This document shows, one piece after another, positions 56,168 to 64,000 of a DNA stretch of 64,000 nt. Location of the stretch: assembly GCF_003289625.1 (NCBI RefSeq), contig NZ_QMBN01000002.1, positions 580,610 to 644,609 of the forward strand, written 5' to 3'. Source of the stretch: Microbacterium sp. SMR1. GTDB taxonomy: Bacteria > Actinomycetota > Actinomycetes > Actinomycetales > Microbacteriaceae. How positions within the stretch are numbered: position 1 is the first letter of the stretch; the number at the start of each line of letters is the position of its first letter. Made by a program: the position numbers and the translations under genes. Below the pieces are notes generated by a model. The model had not been told where the DNA came from, searched no databases, and saw only the letters and a program-made list of their open reading frames with translations.

Positions 56168-56208
56168 GACCCGCGAATTCTGGCTACTCGACGGAGAGGG
56201 AACAGAAC

Positions 56209-57399
56209 ATGACCGAGCAAGACATCCGTAAAGGGCTCGTGGGGGTCGTCGCCGATGTGACGGCGATCTCGAAGGTGAACCCCGAGACGAACTCGCTGCT
56301 CTACCGGGGCTACCCGGTCCAGGAGCTCGCCGCGACGCAGCCGGTCGACGCCGTGGCGCATCTGCTGTGGCACGGCGAACTGCCGACCGACGACCAGCTC
56401 GCCGAGCAGCGCCGGCGGGCTCGGCCGCAGCGGGCGCTGCCGCCGGAGCTGCGGGAGGCGATCGACCGGATGCCGGTGGACGCGCACCCGATGGACGAGG
56501 TGCGGACCGCCGTGAGCGTTCTCGGCGCGCTCGACACCGCCGGCGTGGCATCCGTGCTCGACGCCGTCGGGACGCCCGAGCGCAACCTGGAGCGAAGCCT
56601 GCGCCTGTTCGCGGTGCTGCCGGCGGTCGTCGCCTACGGGCAGCGTCGCCGCCGCGGGCTCGGCCCCATCGAGCCGCGCGACGACCTCGACGACGCGGCG
56701 AACTTCCTGTGGATGACCTTCGGCGAGGAGCCCGATCCGGTCGTCGCCGACGCGTTCAACCGGTCGCTGATCCTCTACGCCGAGCACTCGTTCAACGCCT
56801 CGACCTTCACGGCTCGGGTCATCGCTTCGACCCTGAGCGACCTGTACTCGGCCGTCGTCGGGGCGATCGGAGCCCTCAAGGGGCCGCTCCACGGCGGAGC
56901 GAACGAGGCTGTGATGCACGTCTTCGACGAGATCGGGGATGCCACCGCCGTCGAGGCCTGGCTCGACCGGGCGCTCGCCGAGAAGCGCAAGATCATGGGG
57001 TTCGGTCACCGCGTCTACAAGCGCGGCGATTCGCGGGTTCCGACGATGAAGGCGGCGCTCGACGCGTTGGTCGCCCACTACGACCGGCCGGATGTCGCGG
57101 AGCTCTACGACGCCCTCGAGCGCGAGTTCACCGAGCGCAAGGGCATCTACCCGAACCTCGACTATCCGTCGGGCCCCGCGTACAACCTCATGGGGTTCGA
57201 CACCGTCACTTTCACGCCCCTCTTCGTCGCGGCGCGCGTGGTGGGGTGGACGGCGCACATCATGGAGCAGTACGCCGCCAATGCGCTCATCCGGCCGCTG
57301 TCTGCGTACGACGGGCCGGATGAGCGCCACGTCGACGGATATGTCGCCGACGAGGCCGAGGTCGAGGCAGCAGAGCGCCCCGAGGAAGTCGCCGGCTGA
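56209..57399 (+). CDS. prpC: 2-methylcitrate synthase/citrate synthase
   Basis: A 396-residue synthase that condenses propionyl-CoA with oxaloacetate. It has the short N-terminus of the methylcitrate type (VADVTAISKVNPETNSLLYRGYPVQ). Active-site residues include His in AEHSFNASTF and His in GFGHRVYKRGDSR; Asp is in MGFDTVTFTPLF. It completes the prpDBC set. No propionyl-CoA synthetase gene is next to it. Confidence 0.93.
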   Translation: MTEQDIRKGLVGVVADVTAISKVNPETNSLLYRGYPVQELAATQPVDAVAHLLWHGELPTDDQLAEQRRRARPQRALPPELREAIDRMPVDAHPMDEVRTAVSVLGALDTAGVASVLDAVGTPERNLERSLRLFAVLPAVVAYGQRRRRGLGPIEPRDDLDDAANFLWMTFGEEPDPVVADAFNRSLILYAEHSFNASTFTARVIASTLSDLYSAVVGAIGALKGPLHGGANEAVMHVFDEIGDATAVEAWLDRALAEKRKIMGFGHRVYKRGDSRVPTMKAALDALVAHYDRPDVAELYDALEREFTERKGIYPNLDYPSGPAYNLMGFDTVTFTPLFVAARVVGWTAHIMEQYAANALIRPLSAYDGPDERHVDGYVADEAEVEAAERPEEVAG

Positions 57400-57427
57400 C
57401 GGCTCCCTCGGGGCGGACTCGGACGGG

Positions 57428-60400
57428 TCAGGCGGTTCGGCGGCGACGCGCGGCGACCAGGAGGCCGCCCAGCGCGAGGGCGAGGATGCCCGCCACTGCG
57501 AACCCGATCGGAGCCGTCCCGCCGGTGACGGCGATCGTGCCCGCCGGCGCGGCGGCCGTCACCGTCACGGCGACCTCGATCGGCGTGAGCGTCCCCGACG
57601 TCACGACGAGGCGGTGCGCGCCGACCTCGAAGTCACGCGGGATCGCGATCGAGAACGCCGTGCGGCCGGATGCGTCGGCCGCGGGGATGCCGCTGACGAC
57701 GATCGGCTCGCTGAACAGTGTCGCGGCGATCCGCTGGCCCGGCTCGAGGCCGGTCACCGTGACATCGAGCGTGCCGCCCTGCGCGACCGTGCTGCCGCCG
57801 AGCTCGACCGTCGCCCACGGCTGTGCGGGCTCGCCGGGCTCGGCGGGCTCGCCGGGCTCCGTGGGCTCGCCGTCACCGGGCGCGCCGGGGCCGGGAAAGC
57901 CGGGCTGCTCGACCGGCGGCTGCTCGCCGGCGACGTAGGCACGGTTCGCCGGCGCCGGTGAGACCGGGCCCACGGCGGCGAAGAACTCCACCGTCGCCTG
58001 CAGGTCGACCTGGCCGGAGTCCGCGGCGCCGGTGCCCGTCGCGAAGGTGCCGAAGTTGTCGCCGCCGCCCGCGAGGAACGAGTTGGTGACGACGCGGATC
58101 TTCGTGGTGGTGTCGTCGAGCGCGAGCTGCTCACCGTTCAGCTGCATCGAGCGGATGTGCGAGCCCCTCGTTCCCTCGGGTGCGTACTCGAACGTGAAGC
58201 CCTTCGACACGCCCATCGCGAGCTTGGGACGCGACGCTCCGTCGGGCTGCCACTGCTCCTCGAGAACCTGCTTGATCTGTGCCGGGGTGAGCTCGAGCGT
58301 GACCAGGGTGTTCGCGAACGGCTGGACGTTGGCGACCTCACGGTATGACACAGCGCCGTTGTCGTCGCCGAACAGCAGGTCGGCGCGCAGGCCGCCCGGG
58401 TTCATGAACGCCACCTCGGCGTCGCGCCCACCGTAGGCCGGGTTCTGCGACGTGGCCCACAGGTAGACGTCGGCGACGGTGTTGCCGAGCGTCGAGTGCA
58501 CGCCGCGGTCCTCCGAGCCCGACGCGGTCTTGCCGCGCAGGATGTCGGCGGTGATCGAGCCGACCTGCACGCGGCCCTTCTCGTCCGCGATGCGCACCGC
58601 GTTCGCGACGACCTGGGCCGTCTCGGTGTCGGGGTAGGCGATGTACTGCCCCAGCGTGGCGTCGTACAGCGACACCGTGCTGGGGGTGATCGACTCGAGT
58701 TCGCCCGCGTCGGTCAGCTCGATGTCGAGCGCGCCGAGCGTCGTGCCGTACTGGTGCGCCTGGAGCACCGGGCGCCCGCCGATCTCGCACGCGTACTTCT
58801 GGTGCGTGTGAGCGGAGACGATCGCGTCGATGTCGTCGGACGCGCCACGGACGAGGTCGCCGAAGTCGCCGGTCTCGGTGGCGATCGCGGTGCAGTCGGA
58901 GCCCGCGGAGCCCTCGTGGGCGAGCAGCACCACGATGTCCGCGCCCTCGGCGACCGCGTCGGCCGCTGCATCGTTGGCCGATGCGACCTGGTCGCGGAAC
59001 TCGATGCCCGCGATGCCCTGTGGGCTCACCATGCCCGCGGTCTGCTCGGTCACGGTGCCGACGAACGCGATCTGCGTGCCGTCGACCTCCTTGATCGTGT
59101 ACGGCTTGAGCGCGTGCTCGTCGGTGCCCTTCACGAAGACGTTCGCACCGAGTGCGAAGTCGCTGAAGGCGTCGGCATCCGCGTCCTCCTCGAATCGAGG
59201 GATGACGCGACCGGTCAGGTCGTCGAAACCACGGTCGAATTCGTGGTTGCCGACTGCGCTGACGTCGAGGCCGGCCGTCTTCAGTGCGTCGATCGTGGGG
59301 GTGTCCTGATCGATGAACGACTCGAACGCCGACGCGCCGATGTTGTCACCGGCCGAGACGAGCAGGGTGTTCGGGTTCTGCTGGCGGAACGTGTCGACCG
59401 CGCCCGCGAGGACAGCGGCACCCGCGACGCCGCTGGATTCCTGCACGAGCCGCCCGTGGAAGTCGTTGATCGTCAGCACGCGGATGTCGGGCTGCGCGAC
59501 GGGAGCGCCGCCGACGAGCTGCTCGATGCTGTACAGCGTCGTCGTTCCCGACACCTCGTTGCCGACCGCGAGCAGCGGCTGGCCCGTGGGGGAGCGGTGC
59601 GCCCCGATGAACTGGATGCCCTCGGGGCCGAGGTCGCCCGCGTCGGGGGAGTCGGCAGCGGCGCTGAAGTCGCGGTTGTTGACGTACGTCACGTACGTCG
59701 CCGCCTTCGGATCCGTGATGTCGTAGACGATGACGCCGCCGACGCGCTCGAAGCCGATGAAGGCGTACGTGCGGCCGCCGACCGTCCCGATCGACAGGTT
59801 CTCAGGCTCGGGGCCCTTGTCGTCGCTGCGTCCCTCGAGGTTGGCCTCGGTGTGGTTCGAGTTGAAGTACTCGGGCGCGACGCGCGCGAGGATCTGCTCG
59901 AACTGGTCGCCCGAGTCGAACACCAGCGAGCCGTCGGTGCCCCAGATCGAGAACGAGCGACCGCCGAAGGAGTACAGCTCGTCGTAGCAGCTGCCGTCCG
60001 CGCGCAGACCGTTCTCGATCGTGACGTTCAGACGTCCGAGGGCTGCATCGCCGAGCTGCGCCGCGAGGGGAGAATCGGCGCAGACGGCCGGGAGCCCCTT
60101 CTTGCCGAGGTCTTTCACGCGGACGGCCTCCGCGTAGTCGCCCCACTCGCGGGCGTCGCCCTCGTTGGCGGTGACGAGGTAGGTCGTGGCCTTGCCGCCC
60201 GCCGTGGCCGAGTACGACTGGATGCCGTCGGGCATGTACATGCCCTTCAGCCCGGCGTACTCGGCGATGTTGATCGCGCCGTCCTTATCGCTCGCGTCGA
60301 GCCCGTTGCCGACCGCGCCGTGATCCTTGAACCCGAGCGGGACGACCTTGGTGACCTCGGCCTTGGCGAGGTCGACGACGGCGATCGCGTTCGCCTCCTG

Positions 60401-61222
60401 GAGCGCCGCGTAAGCGGTCGTGCCGTCGACGGTGATGTACTCGGGCTCGAGGTTGCGGCTCACACGATTGGCGGTGAGGGGCTTGTCTCCCTGGTCCGGT
60501 GCCGCGACGTCCGGTCCGAACACGCGCACGCCGGCCGGAAGCGTCTTCGAGCCGCCGGGCTCGAACGCGCCGAAGCCCGCGATGCGCACGGCCGCCTGCG
60601 CGGGGGCCGAGACGGTCTTGGGGAGCGCGACGACGCCGACGGATCCTTCCGGGTCGACCGAGAAGTCGTCGGCGGGCTCGCCCTCGTTCGCGACGACCGC
60701 GTACGCGCCGTCCTTCGAGATCGTGACCATATCGGGCAGGGCGCCGACGGTGACCGAGCCGAGGCGAGCGGATGCCGCGTCGCCGGCGTTCGCGTCGAAG
60801 AAGACCAGTGACCCGTTCGCGGTCTTGTCCTCGGCCTCGAACGCCACGATGCCGAGACCGTCGTCGCGGATCGCAAGGGAGTTCGCCGTGCCGGCATCGG
60901 CGATGGTGAACAGCTCGACCGGCGCGGTCGGGTCGCTGTTGTCGAGCACCGTCACCGAGCCGGCCTGCGCGTTGACGACGTAGAGGCGGTCGCGGTACGA
61001 CTGCACGATCTCGGCGGCGGACTCATCGAAGACGCCGGTCTCGTGGGTGCCGATGGGTGTGAGCGCGAGCGTCGCGCCGGGAGCGGAGTCGGTGATCGGT
61101 TCGCTGACGATCGCGGCGGATGCCGTGGTGAGCGGCGTCAGTGCCAGCGTGCAGGTGAGTGCGGCCGTCGCGACGGCGGCGAGCGTGCGGGGAACCGTGC
61201 GGCTCCGGGCAGGCGAAGGCAT
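57428..61222 (-). CDS. Cell-surface choice-of-anchor I / 5'-nucleotidase fusion
   Basis: Secreted protein of 1264 residues. A signal peptide (1-36) leads to a choice-of-anchor I beta-propeller-like domain (about 40-565). A calcineurin-type 5'-nucleotidase/UDP-sugar hydrolase follows (about 580-1095), with metal motifs INDFHGR (Asp587, His589), SAGDNIG and VGNHEFDRG. Then come a Pro/Gly/Glu linker, an anchor module (1136-1225), and a tail with IAVTG (1230-1234), one helix and RRRR. It probably releases phosphate and nucleosides outside the cell. AGAGGA precedes ATG 61222; an upstream ATG at 61273 is possible. Confidence 0.9.
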   Translation of the reverse strand: MPSPARSRTVPRTLAAVATAALTCTLALTPLTTASAAIVSEPITDSAPGATLALTPIGTHETGVFDESAAEIVQSYRDRLYVVNAQAGSVTVLDNSDPTAPVELFTIADAGTANSLAIRDDGLGIVAFEAEDKTANGSLVFFDANAGDAASARLGSVTVGALPDMVTISKDGAYAVVANEGEPADDFSVDPEGSVGVVALPKTVSAPAQAAVRIAGFGAFEPGGSKTLPAGVRVFGPDVAAPDQGDKPLTANRVSRNLEPEYITVDGTTAYAALQEANAIAVVDLAKAEVTKVVPLGFKDHGAVGNGLDASDKDGAINIAEYAGLKGMYMPDGIQSYSATAGGKATTYLVTANEGDAREWGDYAEAVRVKDLGKKGLPAVCADSPLAAQLGDAALGRLNVTIENGLRADGSCYDELYSFGGRSFSIWGTDGSLVFDSGDQFEQILARVAPEYFNSNHTEANLEGRSDDKGPEPENLSIGTVGGRTYAFIGFERVGGVIVYDITDPKAATYVTYVNNRDFSAAADSPDAGDLGPEGIQFIGAHRSPTGQPLLAVGNEVSGTTTLYSIEQLVGGAPVAQPDIRVLTINDFHGRLVQESSGVAGAAVLAGAVDTFRQQNPNTLLVSAGDNIGASAFESFIDQDTPTIDALKTAGLDVSAVGNHEFDRGFDDLTGRVIPRFEEDADADAFSDFALGANVFVKGTDEHALKPYTIKEVDGTQIAFVGTVTEQTAGMVSPQGIAGIEFRDQVASANDAAADAVAEGADIVVLLAHEGSAGSDCTAIATETGDFGDLVRGASDDIDAIVSAHTHQKYACEIGGRPVLQAHQYGTTLGALDIELTDAGELESITPSTVSLYDATLGQYIAYPDTETAQVVANAVRIADEKGRVQVGSITADILRGKTASGSEDRGVHSTLGNTVADVYLWATSQNPAYGGRDAEVAFMNPGGLRADLLFGDDNGAVSYREVANVQPFANTLVTLELTPAQIKQVLEEQWQPDGASRPKLAMGVSKGFTFEYAPEGTRGSHIRSMQLNGEQLALDDTTTKIRVVTNSFLAGGGDNFGTFATGTGAADSGQVDLQATVEFFAAVGPVSPAPANRAYVAGEQPPVEQPGFPGPGAPGDGEPTEPGEPAEPGEPAQPWATVELGGSTVAQGGTLDVTVTGLEPGQRIAATLFSEPIVVSGIPAADASGRTAFSIAIPRDFEVGAHRLVVTSGTLTPIEVAVTVTAAAPAGTIAVTGGTAPIGFAVAGILALALGGLLVAARRRRTA

Positions 61223-61341
61223 AGGTGTCCTCTGGTCGGGTGAACGGGTGCAGGTCGTGAGTACTCTCCGCACGTGTCCGGCATGTGAATGCCCGGCAAC
61301 CGATCGGAGACGCGCGGAGAGGCGCGTGGCACGATGAGGGG

Positions 61342-62118
61342 ATGAGCGACTACACGACCATCGTCAGCGAGACGCGAGGGCGCGTCGGCTGGCTGACACT
61401 GAACCGACCGGAGGCGTTGAACGCCCTGAACTCGACGCTCGTCGCCGAGCTCGCCGACGCGGCCATGGCGTTCGACCGCGACGAGGCGATCGGCGCGATC
61501 GTGGTGACCGGCTCGGAGCGGGCGTTCGCGGCCGGCGCGGACATCAAAGAGATGGCGGGCAAGAGTGCCCGCGACATGGCCATGGAGAACCCTTTCGCGG
61601 CGTTGGAGGACTTCGCGCGGGTGCGTACCCCTGTCGTCGCCGCGGTTGCCGGGTTCGCGCTCGGCGGCGGGTGCGAGCTGGCGATGATGTGCGACGTCGT
61701 GCTGGCCGCCGACACCGCGGTGTTCGGGCAGCCCGAGATCGACCTCGGCGTCATTCCGGGCATCGGCGGGACGCAGCGGCTGACGCGCGCGGTCGGCTAC
61801 TACAAGGCCGCGGAGCTCGTGCTGACCGGACGGCGGATGCCAGCGGAGGAGGCGGAGCGCGCCGGGCTCGTGTCTCGTGTGGTTCCGGCGGCGCAGCTGC
61901 TCGACGAAGCCGGTGCCGTCGCCGAGCGGATCGCGTCGCGATCGCTGCCGGTCGCCTATGCGGCGAAGCAGGCGCTGCGCGCCTCGCAGGAGACGAGTGC
62001 CGCGGAAGGGCTGCGCCTCGAGCGCACGCTCTTCGCGTCGTTGTTCGCGCTCGAGGACCAGAAGGAAGGCATGGCCGCCTTCGCCGAGAAGCGCGCCCCC
62101 GAGTTCCGCCACCGCTGA
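61342..62118 (+). CDS. Enoyl-CoA hydratase
   Basis: A 258-residue crotonase of EchA8 type for beta-oxidation. Both catalytic glutamates are in place: [13 protein letters not shown] (about 107-119) and [26 protein letters not shown] marks the CoA-binding loop. ATG 61342 has GAGGGG directly against it, too close for a ribosome-binding site; a CACGAT -10-like box 6 nt upstream suggests a leaderless mRNA. Confidence 0.93.
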   Translation: MSDYTTIVSETRGRVGWLTLNRPEALNALNSTLVAELADAAMAFDRDEAIGAIVVTGSERAFAAGADIKEMAGKSARDMAMENPFAALEDFARVRTPVVAAVAGFALGGGCELAMMCDVVLAADTAVFGQPEIDLGVIPGIGGTQRLTRAVGYYKAAELVLTGRRMPAEEAERAGLVSRVVPAAQLLDEAGAVAERIASRSLPVAYAAKQALRASQETSAAEGLRLERTLFASLFALEDQKEGMAAFAEKRAPEFRHR

Positions 62119-62127
62119 CCTGCCGCG

Positions 62128-63057
62128 GTGTTGGTCGAACGCGGGGCCGCCGCACGCCGACGGGTGACGGTGATCGTGGCCGTCGGCGTCGCACTGGTGC
62201 TCGCGGCGGCGGGTGCCGTCGCGTTCGCCCGCTGGGCGCTGAGCCTCGATGCGATGCGTGGGTTCGTCGAGCGATACCCGGGCGCATACCCGCTGCCGGC
62301 GGGGGCGCCGGTCGGGATTCCGCCGTGGCTCGCCTGGCAGCACTTCTTCAACGCCTTCCTGATGGTGCTGATCATTCGCACGGGTCTGCAGGCGCGGAAG
62401 GAGAAGCGTCCGAGGGTGTTCTGGTCACCGCGGGGCAGGCCGAAGCGCCGGACGAGCCTCACGATCTGGTTCCATCAGGCGCTCGACGTCATCTGGATCG
62501 GCAACGGCATCGTGTTCGTCATCCTGCTCTTTGCGACCGGACAGTGGATGCGGATCGTGCCGACGAGCTGGGACGTGCTGCCGAATGCTGCCTCGGCGGC
62601 GTTGCAGTACGTGTCGCTCGACTGGCCGACGGAGAACGGCTGGGTGAATTACAACAGCCTGCAGCAGCTCGCGTACGCCACGACGGTATTCGTCGCGGCG
62701 CCGCTCGCGGTCGTCACCGGCGCGCGGCTCAGCACCGTCTGGCCGCGGGGCGACGGGCGGATCAACCGCCTGTACCCGCTCGAGTGGGCACGACGCCTGC
62801 ACGTGCTGGTGATGCTCTTCTTCGTCGTCTTCATCGTGACCCATGTCGCTCTCGTCCTGGCTACGGGAGCGCTCCGCAACCTCAACCACATGTACGCCGC
62901 ACAAGGATCGGCGGACCCGACGGCCTACGCCGACAACTGGACCGGCTTCTGGCTGTTCGTCCTGTCGCTCGCCGTCATCGTCGGGGCGTGCGTCGCCGCT
63001 CGCCCCGCTGTCCTCGTACCGATCGCGCGCCTGTTCGGCACGACCATCACCCGTTGA
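62128..63057 (+). CDS. Cytochrome b561/b6-like membrane protein
   Basis: A 309-residue integral membrane protein with about five helices. Candidate haem-ligand histidines are in LAWQHFFNAFLMV (about 70), TIWFHQALDVIW (about 116) and LHVLVMLFFVVFIVTHVALV (about 226 and 241). It resembles the cytochrome b subunit of formate dehydrogenase-like enzymes. No molybdopterin partner gene lies next to it. GTG 62128 is used; GTG 62164 is an alternative. It lies 9 nt after the hydratase stop. Confidence 0.75.
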   Translation: MLVERGAAARRRVTVIVAVGVALVLAAAGAVAFARWALSLDAMRGFVERYPGAYPLPAGAPVGIPPWLAWQHFFNAFLMVLIIRTGLQARKEKRPRVFWSPRGRPKRRTSLTIWFHQALDVIWIGNGIVFVILLFATGQWMRIVPTSWDVLPNAASAALQYVSLDWPTENGWVNYNSLQQLAYATTVFVAAPLAVVTGARLSTVWPRGDGRINRLYPLEWARRLHVLVMLFFVVFIVTHVALVLATGALRNLNHMYAAQGSADPTAYADNWTGFWLFVLSLAVIVGACVAARPAVLVPIARLFGTTITR

Positions 63058-63102
63058 CCGTCGTCGGCCGGTCGGAGATCACGCCCGCGCGATCAGGCGG
63101 TG

Positions 63103-64000
63103 TCAGAAGGGTGGCGGTTCGTCCGGCGGCGGTCCGCTGGGTGCGGCATCCGGTGGCGGGTCCGCGGTGTCGATGGTGAAGCATACGGCCGGTATGGGAA
63201 CGTCTTCGCGGTAGACCCGGCCGAGGGGTGAGGTCCATTCGAGAACCCCTCCGCCGACCTGCCGGACTTCCCATTTCGTGAATTGCTTCATCGAGTGGTG
63301 CCGCTGGCAGAGATGGGCGAGGTTGAAGATGTGGGTATGCCCACCCAGGGCGTAATCGATGGTGTGGTCGATCTCGCAGCGGATCGCGGCCCGGCGGCAT
63401 CCGGGGAACCGGCAGTGCTGATCACGGGCCATCAGGAGTTTTTTCATGGAAGCGGTCGGCCGGTAGGTGTCGATCTCGACCGGTGTGCGGGTGACGGGGT
63501 CGATGAACAGCCGGTCCCACTCGCTGACCTGCCCGGCGAGCTCGCGTGCCGTGTCGGCATCGATCAGCGCAGCGCCCACCGCTTCGGCGGGGTTCTCGTC
63601 CTTGACCATCAGCGTCTCGGCGGTGACCGCCACCTGAAGCCGCGCGCGGATCGCCCCGAGCCCACCAGCCCGGTCGATCCCATACGTCGGGTCAACGACG
63701 GGCGCCCCGCCGAGTACGAGGTCACCGAGGATGTCGGCCCGCAGCTGATCCATCGACCGCGTGCCGGCGGAATCACTCTCCGCCCGGGCGTCCTTCACCG
63801 ACTGCCCCATCTGCGTCAGCCGGTCGAGCATCCCCGCGGCGATCACCGTCGGAAGGTTCGCGACGAGATTCGACATCCCGTCCGACCCGTGGAACACCTG
63901 CACGCACCGCTCCGCCGCCGCGGCCTTGTGCCGCTCCGTGAACGTCTGCGTATGCAACCGCGCCGCCAACGCATCCAGCGCACCCCGCACCCGCGACGGC
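63103..64000 (-). CDS. DUF222/HNH endonuclease, cut by the window edge
   Basis: The visible 299 codons hold the end of a DUF222 domain and a C-terminal HNH nuclease: RFPGCRRAAIRCEIDHTIDY ... HLCQRHHSMKQFTKW (about 60-100 residues from the end). It ends in a Pro/Asp-rich tail. The frame is still open at base 64000, so the N-terminus lies beyond. This family is multicopy in Microbacteriaceae and common near 13E12-type repeats; cellular role unknown. Confidence 0.85.
   Translation of the reverse strand, partial: PSRVRGALDALAARLHTQTFTERHKAAAAERCVQVFHGSDGMSNLVANLPTVIAAGMLDRLTQMGQSVKDARAESDSAGTRSMDQLRADILGDLVLGGAPVVDPTYGIDRAGGLGAIRARLQVAVTAETLMVKDENPAEAVGAALIDADTARELAGQVSEWDRLFIDPVTRTPVEIDTYRPTASMKKLLMARDQHCRFPGCRRAAIRCEIDHTIDYALGGHTHIFNLAHLCQRHHSMKQFTKWEVRQVGGGVLEWTSPLGRVYREDVPIPAVCFTIDTADPPPDAAPSGPPPDEPPPF

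Noticed and set aside
58496..60811. Open frame of about 770 codons on the plus strand
   Set aside because: Antisense to the surface phosphoesterase; composition is Arg/Asp/Val low-complexity without motifs.
61223..61273. Upstream in-frame ATG (61273) as start of the surface phosphoesterase
   Set aside because: It would place 17 polar residues before the signal peptide, whereas ATG 61222 has an AGAGGA ribosome-binding site and gives a standard signal sequence.

Overview
The window is very GC-rich, densely coded DNA with short intergenic gaps and many GTG starts. Gene content is that of a Gram-positive actinobacterium, most likely a Microbacteriaceae/Microbacterium-type organism. Pointers are coproporphyrin/protoporphyrin oxidase plus HemD, a SorC-regulated glp cluster, a LicT-controlled beta-glucoside PTS, the DUF222-HNH family at the right edge, sortase-type surface anchors, and many promoters whose -10 box (TANNNT) lies only 6-8 nt before the start codon (leaderless mRNAs). 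No tRNA, rRNA, CRISPR array, insertion sequence or integrated prophage was seen. No stretch longer than about 200 bases lacks a gene.

Layout. 1-8.8 kb: housekeeping and transport (membrane protein, purU, a hydrolase fold without its nucleophilic serine, POT peptide transporter, MFS exporter, GNAT, SDR, flotillin). 8.9-16.1 kb: glycyl-tRNA synthetase, a large surface GH10 xylanase, a HhH-GPD repair protein and a porphyrinogen oxidase-like flavoprotein. 16.2-24.6 kb: three small envelope proteins, hemD, an ABC exporter pair, a hydroxyisobutyryl-CoA hydrolase, a J-domain protein fused to a NERD-like domain, a methyltransferase and a D-Ala-D-Ala carboxypeptidase. 24.7-27.7 kb: TPP riboswitch followed by ykoEDC (thiamine precursor ECF transporter). 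27.8-33 kb: SorC-type regulator divergent from glpD-glpF-glpK, with three operator-like palindromes between. 33-36.5 kb: acetyltransferases around a three-gene acyl-CoA oxidation operon. 36.5-43.7 kb: two Cof-type phosphatases around a homocysteine S-methyltransferase, then licT - RAT/terminator - bglF - bglA on the minus strand. 43.8-46.7 kb: rlmN, aldo-keto reductase, Nudix.

46.7-52.4 kb is the least understood part. A WXG100-like protein and a 420-residue protein with a T7SS-substrate-like N-terminus are followed by two unrecognised soluble proteins, three tandem four-helix membrane paralogues, and a 3' remnant of a second copy of the first soluble protein. This is the best candidate for an undescribed system: a type VII secretion-associated paralogue array that has grown and shrunk by duplication and deletion.

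52.4-64 kb: RNase H; a GntR regulator with the methylcitrate operon prpD-prpB-prpC (propionate use); a 1264-residue surface phosphoesterase whose C-terminal module matches that of the xylanase; enoyl-CoA hydratase; a cytochrome b561-like protein; and a DUF222-HNH endonuclease running off the right edge.
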